A stretch of DNA of 64,000 nucleotides, from contig CM065885.1 of assembly GCA_033439255.1 (NCBI GenBank), forward strand, positions 2,232,001 through 2,296,000. The letters are read 5' to 3'. The position numbers and the translations under genes were made by a program. Shown here one piece after another: positions 34,591 to 45,774 of this stretch. Below the pieces are notes generated by a model. That model worked only from the letters and a program-made list of their open reading frames with translations, did no database searches and had not been told where the DNA came from. Source of the stretch: Hericium rajendrae (taxonomy: Eukaryota > Basidiomycota > Agaricomycetes > Russulales > Hericiaceae). Positions within the stretch are counted from its first letter, which is position 1, and the number at the start of each line of letters is the position of its first letter.

Positions 34591-36136
34591 TCACGGACCC
34601 GGGACCCTCATCATCTCGATGTGCCCACGATTGTCAACCCGTCGGAAGATTCTCACCCGCTTCATCCGTGCGTAAGTCTCCGGCTCACTAAAATCAGATG
34701 CGCGATCTGAATGGTGTGTTTCGGCTTCAGATGCAATGCGGCGCAAGTTCAGGACAAGCCTGCTGAACGTGATGTTCGTCATCGAGAAGACGAAGCTGGG
34801 GGGGGAAGTGTTAGTGAAGTGTGATGGGTATGTTGACGAAGGCAGAAGACTGACTAGAGGCCGAGTAACATTAGCGAAATCTGGATCAAAAGCGTCAGCA
34901 TATGTGCCAACGCGCTGAAATATGCATACTTACGGGGGCGAAAATTGCAAGCAAGAGATTCATGCATCTCAGTGCTATTGAAGAGCCGTGAGGGAAACAA
35001 AGGCGCTGTCACATTACAAGACGCACCTAACAGAACCTGAAAAAAAAGGTAATATCAACCATTCTGGTCGCTGTCAACTGGCAATCACACGCACGACAAA
35101 ATAGGAGACCCCGTCCCTGCACAGCGACTTGGTGAGCAGCTCATCGGCCCCGCGTGGGCGGTCCATGGCATTCCACCATGCAGTCACGAATATCATGCAC
35201 TCAAAGATCACCTGAAAGAAGCGTTTCAAGAACGGTTGCCAACATGAACCTTAGAGACCTACGCCGGGTATCCATAGCCCAGCCATCATCACGCGCAGCA
35301 TCGAGTACGGCGTGATGATGCATACCGGAAATAGGGGATCTCTCTGCACTAACGCTGTAGGGGCATGAGTGAATGGCGACATACCAACGCCAAGAATGGC
35401 CTGGGACCACGCACATTGTACCTTCACGGCGGCCCAGGTTACGAACCCGAAATTCACCAGATGTGTCACTATAAATCCAATGAGCGTCCATAGGACGAGT
35501 TTTCGTCTTCGGCCCCACAGGACCCAGAGACGGAGGAGGACCACAACTACTGAACATCAGCATCACCGAGCACGCGGGATCAATAAATGTACACACAATT
35601 CGCATTTGTGAGGCAGAGTGTCCCGAGGTAAAGCCCAGTTGCCAGCCACGTTTTGCAGCTTGGGATGCCATAATCAGAGGGGCTGTGCTGTGAGGCTCGC
35701 TGGACTCACAACTAGCAAATTTCTCAGCAAGCACCGTATGTGAAGGTGCAACACACTCACAGTATCCGACGGCGGTCCTCCCGATAATCCCGAGGTCCCT
35801 GCGCCCCGAACAGCTCAGACCTCGCCTTCATCAACATTATGCTGTATACTCACCATACGCGCAGACCGTCATCACTGTCGGCACCAAATACCGATTGAAC
35901 AAAAACAAGGTCTTCGAGACATTCATCTTTGCTGGCCACACGTACCGCACCTCGTCATCGAGCGTTAAAAGGTGGTCATAAAGCAACGCGACGAAGCCCG
36001 CCGCTGCATGTTTGGATTTCCGTGTCAATGGAAGGACGGGGGTAGAGAGCACAGGTATAGCGGACGCACCGCTGAGATACTGGCTGGCATGGATGTTGCG
36101 CAAAGTCGTAGCATAGTCCTCCTGGATCGCGGCCAT
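34591..36136 (-). CDS. DUF6533 multi-pass membrane protein
   Basis: Agaricomycete-specific seven-helix-like family. Exon pieces in order: LRNIHASQYLS spliced (62-nt intron) to AAGFVALLYDHLLTLDDEVRYVW, the DUF6533 hallmark; then VSKTLFLFNRYLVPTVMTV; CKTWLATGLYLGTLCLTNAN; VVLLRLWVLWGRRRKLVLWT then VTHLVNFGFVTW; further hydrophobic pieces near 35280; and a last exon with ITFSRLVLNLRRIASEAE and a charged tail ending MMRVPGP. At least six introns; I did not fix all of them. Function of the family is unknown; resemblance to receptors is topological only. It is unrelated in sequence motifs to the three tandem membrane proteins at 12-18 kb. Confidence 0.75.
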
Positions 36137-37855
36137 CGTCGCGCTAGTCGAAGCAACTGCTGCTCCAATGCCCCTCCGTTTTGGACGACGCCGAGTGACG
36201 CAAGCCGTCCGCTGGTATAGGAAAGCAGGGGACCTACAGCGTTATGTAGCACGCCGCTACGTCCTGAAACCGATATATACCCGCGTTACACACAGCAAAT
36301 TAAAGCACTACCAAGAGCGCATGGCGCTCGCCAGAAGCTGCAGCATCAATATTGCCAGTTCCCGCACTCGTGAGACCTGCAGGCGCGTATCACGAGCTGA
36401 AGAAGCCGCCGCCGCATCTGGGCGCAGGATGATAGATCAGCATCAGAGAACAAAGCAGCCACGCCTGTTGAACGAGCGGGAGGCTTACGGCTCTGAGGCC
36501 GTATCACGAAAGACGGACACGGGGCTGAGCCTGGCTGAGCCTTGGCTATGCAGAAGCACGCAGCCGTTGGCCATAACGTCCGCCTTTGTCCCAACTATCG
36601 ATGGGCATCAACAAACAGACGCGCTGTTCGTAAGATCAGTCAAGTGTCCAAGAGCGTCCCGAAACGGAGCCCAAGGTTGAGGCGGACTGATTGATCTTTG
36701 TACTTAACTTGGTTGCATAGCTGGTTATAGACTCGCGAACGGCACGATAGCGCCTGTCAGTCATGAATATGAATCGCAGACGCTGAGACAGCTCCCAGCG
36801 ATCGCTGTGAAACGCGAGCATCCTGATATCATGAGCGGGCCCTTCAAAGCATGTGGAAGGACAAGCCTTGAAGACTGCATCTGTGCTAGGCGGTGTACCT
36901 GCATCACACCATCACGACAGGTGTAACTGAACACATATGGAAAGGAAGCTTGTAAAGCGGGGATGTGCTGATAGTGTCTTTCGGACGGCGGTGATGATAT
37001 GCACGAGGTGTATGCAATGTACGCTGTGTAACCGCATTACGGCACTCCCTATAAACAGTTTTAGCAGCAGCGCGAATCCGCGGGTCATAGAAAAGGAGGT
37101 TCACGTACATTGAGGCCGAGGCCCGAGCATCGTCCTTGTGCGGAATGGAGCTTTCTGAGCTTGAAACGGGGACCTATCATCTGAGAGAGGGCAAAAAATT
37201 GTACATTACCAAGAAAAGCTGAAGGAAAATACACCAGAACCGAACGGCAAGTATCTCATGTTATCGTGTACATTGTAAACGAGCCGGAGACATAACCAAA
37301 GATGCGCATAGAGCAGACGCAGACGAACTAATTAAATAGGAAGAAACAAATTGAAAAGGTATTTTTCGATATAAGGACGGATAAATGTCATGTGAGCCGA
37401 CAAGAGTAAGAACACGAGGCGGTGAACGAAGCCAAGCTAGAGGCTGACATACAGAAATAATGGTGCACGGTCAGCACCACGGCCCAAACCACATCCAAGA
37501 ACATCCGGGACATACATTCCCAAACCAAGCGGAAACAAACCCATACAAGATCGTTCCGACTCAACTCGCCCTCGTCGTCGCAGACTGCAGAGCCGCATAG
37601 CCACTCCACTCGATATGAATGCAATCGCACGAACTGCACGGTCTGCAGTTCGTGCGATTGCATTCGGAGCCACGGGCCGACCTCTGCAGCAATGTCCGGC
37701 TCCGTATCAGGGGTGGGGGACCAGGGATCCCCATCTAATGGTGTAAGACGACCGCAAATCACGTCTGCAACAACCAAGCTCAACCCCCGCCCTCGACATG
37801 AACGCGGACGACAGGACAGACCTGCAAAGCTTGTAATGAAGCATGCGCGCATGAA
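36137..37855. other. 1.7 kb without a supported gene
   Basis: ORFs up to 170 codons (36168-36680, plus; 37388-37852, minus) have no recognisable domain or exon pattern. A perfect hairpin at 37617-37665 is listed separately. Confidence 0.35.
37617..37665. repeat. perfect 22-bp hairpin
   Basis: GAATGCAATCGCACGAACTG (from 37617, continuing CA) pairs base for base with the sequence ending at 37665, around a 5-nt loop CGGTC. Either a recent micro-inversion duplication or an RNA hairpin in the 3' UTR of the PIN gene, 190 nt beyond its stop. Confidence 0.85.
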
Positions 37856-39186
37856 TTATGGCTCGAGCTTCTCGCCGCGGGCGAGCACGCGCACGACCTT
37901 GCTCGGCTGCGCGACTACGTCCATCATCGCCTTGACTGCGGGCGGGCGCTCGACGAGTGGCTTGTCGCGCTCGCCACCGTGCTGGCCGAAGTGCTTGCGC
38001 GGATGATGCACGGGGCCGCGCTTCACGCGCTCGCGGTCCTCTTCTTCGGATGAGCGGCCTGTCGGCTCGGGCATCGGGGCAGCATTGACCTCAAAGATGT
38101 CGATGCCGGCCCGTTTCGCCCACTGCATGACCAATTGTCCCGAAGAGCGCGGCTCGTGCTTGTTTGGGTGCGGGGCGGGGAGGGGGACGGGTGAGGCCGC
38201 GAGGCCGCTGGTGTCCTTGGGAGGTGATGGCGGCGCGAGCGCAGTCTGCGACAGAATGGCAAGGACGACGCGGCGCTTCGGCAAGGCTTGCTGCGCCTCG
38301 GTGACTTGCGTAGACTGTGTCTCTGCAGTGCTATCCACGAGTTCTGCATCCGGATTCTCAACCTGCCATTGGGCGCAGCAGATCGTCCTGCGAAGCCATT
38401 CGGGCGAGCCTAGGTGTGCAGTAGATGGGTCTTCGGGCCCAGATGCCTGGAAGTCGATGCTGTCCATAAGACGAATGCGGAATCGCGCTGCACACGGATA
38501 CGCTTATTAGTGCCGACTTGAGCTTCAAGGATTCGGGACGCGGCCCGTGCTCGCTGGGCGAGGTTGCTGGTGCCCTTCTTCAGAAGGTCAAGGGTGTTGA
38601 GTGCTGCGGATAAGACGAAGTGAGCCAAAATCAGAATAACAAGAAGATGTATGCGCAAAATCAAAATATACGCAAGTAAGAAATATACACACCTTCCAGC
38701 GGAACAATAAGGATTTCCTCGCGACCGTCTCTGCACCACTTCTTGACTTGGCTGAGCGCATGGACGAGCACGCTTGCATCCAAGACCACAATGTCTGCGT
38801 CCTTCCTCTGCTCCTTTCGCATCTGACGCTGTTCCTCGTCCCTCTTCTTAGTCCAAAGCTCCTTGCCTTCCACAGGCGCTCCCTCAACAACGTCCCTTCG
38901 CTTCGGATACTTAGCGCCGAACTGCGCGGGAGAGCGCTTGCCGCCGTTCGGACGGCCATTTGGGACGTTTGAAATGGGATACGCCTTACGTTCCCGCCAG
39001 TTTCGTGAACCAGGACCTGCGGATACTGTCTTCTCGAGTTGTTCGACTTGGTGTGTGAGGAATGCTGCTCCGAGAGCGCGAGACATGGCGAGCTTGTTGC
39101 CGGCAGCAATTGGCCCCTGCAAAGCGAATTGTATAGCCTTCAGTTTCGGTGAAATAGGATAACAAACTTACCTTGGATTCTGCCAT
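37856..39186 (-). CDS. PIN-domain protein
   Basis: Putative RNA-binding or endonuclease protein. First exon MAESK splices (GTAAGT donor, TTTGCAG acceptor) to GPIAAGNKLAMSRALGAAFL. The PIN-like fold follows: ADIVVLDASVLVHALSQVKK, GREEILIVPLEALNTLDLLK, LAQRARAASRILEAQV and RIRVQRDSAFVLWDSI, with the first conserved Asp visible in VVLDAS. The C-terminal third is Pro/Ser-rich, then a second short conserved block AKRAGIDIFEVNAA near the end. Introns: one after MAESK and two short ones near 38470-38690. It is similar to fungal PIN proteins of the Nob1/Smg6/Swt1 type in fold only; no specific orthologue is claimed. Confidence 0.75.
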
Positions 39187-39345
39187 TGTTAACCGGGGGG
39201 AGGGGTAATTGTGGGGAATGTGGTGAGAGCAAGCCGAGTTATAAGGGCTGACCGTGGCTGAGTAGCCTACGACAGACCCCGGACACCGGTTTGGCTGCGG
39301 AGACAATAAGAGTGCCGCAAAGCGTTTCGGGGTTCGCGCTTTGTG

Positions 39346-39374
39346 TCTCGAGATTTATTTAATAAATCTTGAGA
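39346..39374. terminator. AT-rich 14-bp hairpin between genes
   Basis: TCTCGAGATTTATT pairs with AATAAATCTTGAGA around a single T (one G-T pair). It sits upstream of the PIN gene, outside coding sequence. Role unknown; transcription-end function is only a guess. Confidence 0.25.
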
Positions 39375-39489
39375 TAAATTATTATGTAGGTCCATGCGTC
39401 CTTCACCAAAACACATTCACTAGGAATGTGGACCACAGCAAGCTGCAGGATATATTGCATTGAATAGAGGTGCGCTAAAATTGTAGCAT

Positions 39490-40161
39490 AGATACTAGCG
39501 CAGCGTTTTGATGCGCAACGACCCCCCGGACTGCGGTCAAAGCGCGGTCAAGGGGCCCAAGCACGGGATACTTACGGCGACCGTGAACAGAACAATAGAA
39601 GTTATAGAACGAAGGAGCCCATCACTGCTGTTTGAAGTCCGTTCTTCCAAAAATGTATGAGCGACCGAAATTTATTCTACGTCGGTCCAAGCGTCTGTTA
39701 CTACAATATTCGGAATATTCTTCCTTCCTTTTTTCTAGAAATCTGGTTGAACTATTTGAGACGTGTAGGTTATATCCAAGTGGTAGTTTTGCGAGGTAGA
39801 TAGTAGATACGCAGCGCTTTGATGCGCAGCGACCCCAGACCGCGGTCAAAGCGCGGTCAAGGGGCCCAAACACGAGATACGGCGACCATGAACAGAACAA
39901 TAGAACGAACGAGTCCATCACTGCTGTGAAGTTTGTTCTTCCAAAAATGCATGAGCAACCGAAACTTATTCTATGCCGGTCCAAGCACCTGTTACTAAGA
40001 CAGATCGTCTTGAAATCTGATTGAACTATTGAGATGTGTAGGATATATCTGTTGAGTCGAGGTGTGGTAATTTTGCGAGGTAGATACGCAGCGCTTTGAC
40101 GCGCAGCATCCCTGCGGTCAAAGTGTCGAGGGTCAACCATGCACAATAGAACACATCCCCA
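39490..40161. repeat. tandem, decayed copies of the reductase 3' end
   Basis: Two ~300-bp blocks (about 39490-39800 and 39805-40085) repeat each other and the start of the neighbouring gene's 3' end. Each has ATACGCAGCGCTTTGAYGCG, then GCGGTCAAAG, a CAATAGAAC stretch, AARYCCGTKCTTCCAAAAA, and a GGTCCAAGC stretch. In the third, intact copy the CTTCCAAAAACGCACGAGCC part is the C-terminal coding sequence (EARAFLEAR) of the reductase. So the terminal exon end plus 3' flank was duplicated twice and has diverged. Confidence 0.75.
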
Positions 40162-41671
40162 TCAAGCATGCTTTGAAGTCCGTGCTTCCAAAAACGCACG
40201 AGCCTCGTTCCAGTCCATGCGTTCCCGCTCCTTTCCCCGCACCTCGCCCCGGCGCACCTCTTCCGCATCCACAGCCTTCCACTGGCCATATTCCACCACC
40301 TTCCCCTCCTCGATGCCCTCCGCCACCTCCCGCGGCACACTCTCCAAATCCACATCCTCCGGCAACATGTGCGTCTGCGTCTCGACGAACTCGTGCGGCG
40401 CAGCAGGCGACACCGCCATCGTCTCGACGCGCCCCGGGAAGTGATCTGCGAGAATCGTGTCGGCGACCGCATACGCGTCCATCATCGTCGCCGCGAGCAC
40501 GCCGCGCGCGCCCATCGCCGCCCACCCCGACGCGTACACGTTCCGGTACACACGCCCCGCCGCGTCGACGATCCGCCCGGACGCCGTGCGCAGGTGTCCG
40601 AGCGCGGGGTCGTAGAACGGCTGCGCGGGGTCCGAGCGGTAGCCGAGCGACGTGGCGACGAGGTCCGTGTCGAGGCGCGAGGTCGCGCCGGTCGGCACGG
40701 CGCGCGCGGCGGGGTCGAGCATCGTGTGCGCGAGCGTCAGCTGCGCGGGCGGGACGAGGCCTGTCGGCGAGCGGAAGAAGTCGAGCGACCAGGATTTGGG
40801 TGTCGTGCCGGGCTTGTTCGCGGAGCCCTTTTGAAGAAGCTGCAGCGTGCGGGTCTGCTGGCGCGTGAGGGGCGCGTCGGAGGGGGGCTTGAGCAGCGCG
40901 GGGTCGAGGGGGACCATGGATGCGTCGCCGAGGTTCATCATTTCGCGTAGCTCTTTGACGGTGAAGGCGGCCTGCAGCGGGCCGCGACGACCGACGATGG
41001 AGACGTGCTTGACAGCAGACCGCCGCAGGACGTCCAGGACGGACTCGGGCACGTCGTACTTTTCCAGCACGCTGGGGGACGTGAGGAGCATGCGCGCGAT
41101 GTCGAGCGAGACGTTGCCTTGGCCGATGAGAGTGACGTGTGATATCTTCTCAAGTCGAGGCGCTGGAGGGCAGGAAGGATGTCGAGTATACCAGTGTACG
41201 AGCGAGAGCGCAGGCACGACATGGTCGGACGGCGGGAGCGCTGGGTGCAATATCGGCACGCCGCCGCCCGTGGAGAACAGAAGATGCGTGTAGTGCGGGA
41301 GCAGCGACGACATTGGCAGGGCTGTCGCATTCGGCACGACCAAGGGCGACTGCGCGTCCACTTGGACATTGCCAAAGAAGCGGAATCTAGGGTCTTTCGC
41401 GGCCTGGTCGAACTTGTGTGTGCAGTTCTAGACGGGAATGAGAGTCCTAGGGCGAGTGCGGTCGGCTGATTCTTTTGCGTACCTTTACTTCGGGGTGATC
41501 TGGTGCGACGCCGTATCTAACCAAGCCATGCGGTGCCCATAATCGGTCATACACATGGACCTTCAATGCAGAGGACTGTGTGCCATCGCGTGGAAGCAGG
41601 GACAAGAGACGTGAGGCGACATAAAATGACGATGGTCCACCGCCAATAATGGCGAGCTTGATAGGAGGCAT
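40162..41671 (-). CDS. NADPH:adrenodoxin (ferredoxin) reductase, Arh1/FDXR
   Basis: Mitochondrial flavoprotein that passes electrons from NADPH to the [2Fe-2S] ferredoxin for iron-sulphur cluster and haem A synthesis. Two exons: 41671-41483 and 41427-40162 (1455 nt, 484 aa). FAD motif at the N terminus LAIIGGGPSSFYVASRLL; the family hallmark HGLVRYGVAPDHPEVK; NADP motif LIGQGNVSLDIARMLL; VGRRGPLQAAFTVKELREMM; and the C-terminal VYASGWAAMGARGVLAATM. No mitochondrial leader precedes MPPIKLAIIGGG, so an upstream exon is likely missing from this model; a candidate starts at 41928. It has decayed copies of its own 3' end downstream. Conserved and probably essential. Confidence 0.93.
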
Positions 41672-41699
41672 GCAATGGCTATTGCAGCACTAAGCTGAC

Positions 41700-41928
41700 G
41701 CTTACCAGAGGACACAGTGCAGCAGATGTAGGTCTAACGACGATTTGTCGGTGACGGTGCGACGGAAGTCCGAGCGGCGAGGAGGAGGTTGCGTCCAATG
41801 ATTTTGGCCTCTCTGTCAGCATACTTTTGCACCAAAGACGTCCGGATATGGATAGAAATTACCTTTCGGAGAGCATTTAGCCACCGAAAGTTGATTTTGA
41901 CCGCCCAAACATGTCGAACATCAGACAT
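41700..41928 (-). CDS. possible upstream exon or short ORF of the reductase
   Basis: MSDVRHVWAVKINFRWLNAL ends at a GTAATT donor; an acceptor GCTGACAG leads to a readable Arg-rich segment and a stop. The Arg/Trp content and lack of acidic residues would suit a mitochondrial presequence, but I cannot connect it in frame to the reductase. Alternatively it is a uORF. Confidence 0.25.
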
Positions 41929-42206
41929 CTAGCCTCATCCAACGCTGATATGCGACGAATCCCCCACAAAACCTAACGGTACCTACAGTCTACCAACTGA
42001 GGATCGGGGGAAGACACGCATGATAGAAATCCAAACCATTGACTTAAGGAACCGGAAGTATTTACTGAATCAGTATCAGAAAATTCCGTTCAAACTGCCA
42101 GATAGAACATGAAGGAGAAGAGTGTGTATGCCGGACGGTCATACTGCAGTGCAAAATTGATCCTTATGGGACGGAGCAAGGGTGAGGGATTTCGAGATGT
42201 ACAGCT

Positions 42207-42918
42207 CTACCCCCTTCTCACACCAAACCGCTGCTTTGCTGCATACTTCCTCCACCGTTGAATATCGTCGCGTTGAAGGAGAAGCTCCACGGTATAGAAC
42301 TCCCGTGCCAGTTCTTCGTTTTTCGCGACATGATGAACAGCGGAGTGGCAAGGCCTTCGCATCCATCAGTCTATACGAACTGGAAGTCTGAAGCTAGCAG
42401 CATTCAATAAACACTCACCGACACAGCCAGGCAACAGAGTTCAACATCGACTCCGTGTGCCACTTCTTCTTGAGTGCCTTCGCATGTGCCGAACGTGGTA
42501 TGAGATGATGATATGTCAACGGAACCTCCCTCTCGCACAGCTCGCATTCTGTCGTCCGAGTCGAAGACCAGACAGGTGGCGGAGCACAGACGTCCTGGAC
42601 GTACTCCCCCAGAACTCTGCGGAGGAATTCAACCGCTGCATCCCAATCCGCGCAGAGACCGTAAGACGTAAGGTTGTCTGTGAAAGACACGGGTATGTTG
42701 TCTAACTGTAGCACATCGATGTCGGGTACATCGCTGCGGGATTCGTACGATGCATCCCGGATAGATGGAGGGAGGCTTTGCCAGACTTCTGCAGCGAGGT
42801 AGGATGAGAATTCGTCAAGTTCCGTTGCATCGTCGCCTTGGTGGCTCGGCGGTGACTGTGCGATCGTCCGTCGGGCTAGACAGTCTTTGAAAGTGTGATA
42901 TTGGGATGAAAACGTCAT
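42207..42918 (-). CDS. HNH-type zinc-binding protein
   Basis: Two exons: 42918-42419 and 42354-42207 (648 nt, 215 aa; 64-nt intron with a GTGAGT donor and GCGAAG acceptor). The C-terminal half reads CELCEREVPLTYHHLIPRSA, then HTESMLNSVAWLCRPCHSAVHH, a CxxC...HH...H/CxxC...HH pattern typical of fungal HNH-nuclease-like proteins. The tail NEELAREFYTVELLLQRDDI QRW is also conserved in them. The N-terminal half is a helical domain of unknown function. Nuclease activity is plausible from the HH and Asn residues but unproven. Confidence 0.8.
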
Positions 42919-43404
42919 GATGGTATACAGATGAAGAGGTATCAAGGTGAAGAACTGAGTAGGTGTCTGACTGCATGAGACGGAGATAGACGCGCAGTGA
43001 AAGACTTGAATACTTAAGAAAACGTACCGGCGAAGAGCGATCTGGAATTCAGCGGGAAATGTCAGGACAATTGGTGCATTGAAGCATTCATGCCTGCAAG
43101 ATACTTAGACTATACTCACCTTCTGCGTGTTGATGACGTTGATGTCGCACAGACACGCGTTCACTATGATGGTCGTGTACTGAATATTTCAGGAATTTCG
43201 AATGAGCGGCAGGAGCAGGCGCCTGACATGTGCTTGGCTTGCTGACTTCCGAAGTTGAGTACGCACTCAGCCTTTATTCCAAGCCAGCAGCTGCACATCA
43301 ACGCTGTGAGTGTACAAGCTCCCGAGAACAACTCGGACGGCGTACAAATCATTCATACTCTGCGTTTCATGCTTTAATATCTAAGTTATCAATTTCCTGA
43401 CTTC
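42919..43404. other. intergenic, divergent promoters
   Basis: Between the HNH gene (-) and the WD40 gene (+). A 62-codon Cys-rich minus ORF (43164-43352) is not convincing. Confidence 0.35.
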
Positions 43405-45076
43405 ATGGCACCAGCTCCGAGACGCAGAGTCTCGTCCCTCCTCCCACAGATCCCGTTCCAGTCCTCCAATTACCCCCGCTCGGCGCCCAGAGACATGGAA
43501 AGATAGGGCCGCTGCTTCAGCATTCCGAAGGAAGCCCGGATTCGCATGGAACATCGACGCCGAGATGGACGCACTTCACGCGGCATCGTCTCGGGGTCGT
43601 CTCGCTCGCACTCGACACCTCCACACAGCTCGTCGGCAGACCCGCACCCGAGGGTATCCTGTACACAGGCGGACGCGACGGTCTTGTCATCTCCCGGGAC
43701 CTGGGTATACCCATGAAACCGCGGACGCGCAAGTACGGCGCGCCGAGCAGTGACACCATGCGTATGGCGTCTGGGCGGTGGGAGATGATGACGGGCTGGG
43801 CGGACGAGGTGATCGATGAAGAAGTCGAAGACGGCGAGGAGGGTCCGCGAAGCGACGGGGATATCCTAGGCGACGTGAAGGGGAGCGGGAAGCGCAGGCG
43901 GACGAGCGCCGCAGCGGACGCGACTGCCATTCCGCTGGAGCAGCAGTGGGAGACGGACTACGCTGCCTTCGAGGAAGGAAAGGTGCGTGTTCTTGCCATG
44001 GAGCTATGTCTTTTCTGATGCAGTTTTGGTTAGGCATCCCACTTCCGACAGTCCACGCAAATGCACTCGGATTGGGTAAACGACATTCTCCTAGCCAACC
44101 ACAACCAGACCGTCGTGTCTGCCTCCTCCGATGGCTCGGTGAAGGCATGGAGTCCTCATGCCAGCACTGTTTCGGAGCCAAGTACTATCGGCATCCATAA
44201 TGACTATGTACGCTGCCTCGGATATTGGTTCGTACCCATCTTCTCCAGAGCTGCACCATATTGATGTGATAACCAGCCGCGAACAGAACTACGTCGCGTC
44301 TGGCTCGTTTGACCGCACTATCAAGCTATGGGATTTGGGCCAGACCGCATCCAAGGCGAAGCCAGAGCCTCTTATCACTCTGAACCCGCCAGAGTCATCC
44401 GGTCCTAAGTCGTCTGTCTACGCATTGGCATTGGATCCACTTGGCCACACCATTGTATCTGGTGGTCCTGAACGTGTTATCCGAATATGGGATCCACGCG
44501 CAGGTAAGAGAGTAGGGAAGCTGGTCGGACATACCGACAATATCCGCGCAATCCTTGTGTCGGAAGACTCACGATATGTTCGTGTCTTGATTTTGCTCAT
44601 CGATGATGAAGTCTCACCATTTTTTCCCTAGCTGCTTACTGCCTCAGCGGATGGTAAGTTTGCAAAGTAATGATCTTATCTCAAACTGAACACGCTCCTT
44701 AGCCTCTATCAAGTTGTGGTCACTTGCTTCTCACCGATGTCTCCATACCTTCACTCACCATACAGATTCTGTGTGGTCTCTTTTTTCATCTCATCCGTCG
44801 CTTGAGATATTTTATTCTGGTGACAGATCCGGTTTCGTTACCAAAGTCGACGTCGAAGGCTGCGCGGATATGTCGGAAGGCGAGTGTGTCGTAATATGCC
44901 AGGACACCGATGAGATGGGCAATGCCGAAGGCATCAACAAGATGGTCGCTATGGATGACAACTTGGTATGGACCGCATCTGGAAACTCGAGTCAGAGTGC
45001 CGCGCGTCCTCGCTCGCGCCGGCGACGCGGCTCTCGTCGTTCGTCTCGACTCTCCTCAGATCGACACCGCCGATAA
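43405..45076 (+). pseudogene. WDR48/Bun107-like WD40 gene, broken
   Basis: The family binds and activates USP1/USP12-type deubiquitinases. The ATG at 43405 gives [10 protein letters not shown], the family start as I know it, but after about 12 codons the rest of the protein lies in a different frame: 43440 to 43980 is open without an ATG ([20 protein letters not shown], then [20 protein letters not shown]). The WD40 blades follow through introns near 43984, 44230, 44580 and 44656: [75 protein letters not shown]. After that the frame is lost again near 44995 and the C-terminal half (second propeller region, SUMO-like domain) is absent. An array of hairpin modules occupies the position instead. 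The single-base breaks could in principle be assembly errors; the missing C-terminal half could not. Confidence 0.65.
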
Positions 45077-45121
45077 CTCTTCAACTTAGTCGTTTTCTTA
45101 CTATCTAAACCACCAAGGGGA

Positions 45122-45248
45122 GTGCGACTTGGTCGTTTTCACGCCCTCTCCTTTGCAAGTGCGACTTCGCCGTTTTCACGCTGCTCTCGTCTTCGTAAAT
45201 GCGACTTGGTCGTTTTCACCCTTTTGTGAGTTCGACTTGGCCTTTTTT
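45122..45248 (+). repeat. short tandem repeat (~39 bp, four copies)
   Basis: GTGCGACTTGGTCGTTTTCA at 45122 recurs with small changes at 45159, 45199 and 45230, spaced 37, 40 and 31 nt. A weaker half-copy (ACTTAGTCGTTTTC) lies at about 45083. It follows directly on the broken WD40 gene. Confidence 0.75.
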
Positions 45249-45774
45249 CGGTCTTGTTTCTATTTCTACTTGCACGATTTCGCCCTTCGCGCTCAGCCGC
45301 ACTCGTTCCCCGCCTTTTTCAATCTTTCCCGCTCTCCATCGCCCATTCCCCGCGTCGAAAATGCCCTCAAACGCGCCCCATTCCGACGCGAAATGCTGAA
45401 AACGAATCCCCCTGCCGACCGCAAACACGCCCTCTGACGACCGGAAATGGCGATGACCACCGACCGTACGAAGATGACGCGGAATGCGCTCCCCGTCACT
45501 CACTCGAACTTGACGATGACGCCCTTGGGCGTCGGGGCGGGGCCAACAGCAGTGGACGCGGGAAAAGCAAGTCCGTAGGCTAGCCGCGCGAAGCTGGTCA
45601 GCAGCAAGACGATACCGCGCAAGTGCGCATGCGACGACGACCAGCTCCATCGCCGCGATCGCATCCAAGCACCGGGCGCGCCTCGTACTTGACGATGACG
45701 CCCTTGGTGTCGTCCGGTGCACAAGACGTAGATCTGATGTGGCGAAGGGCGGCGACTCGGGACAGGTGAACCAA

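Noticed and set aside
36168-36680. 170-codon plus-strand ORF
   Set aside because: Arg/Ala/Ser-rich without domain, antisense to the 5' region of the DUF6533 gene at its start.
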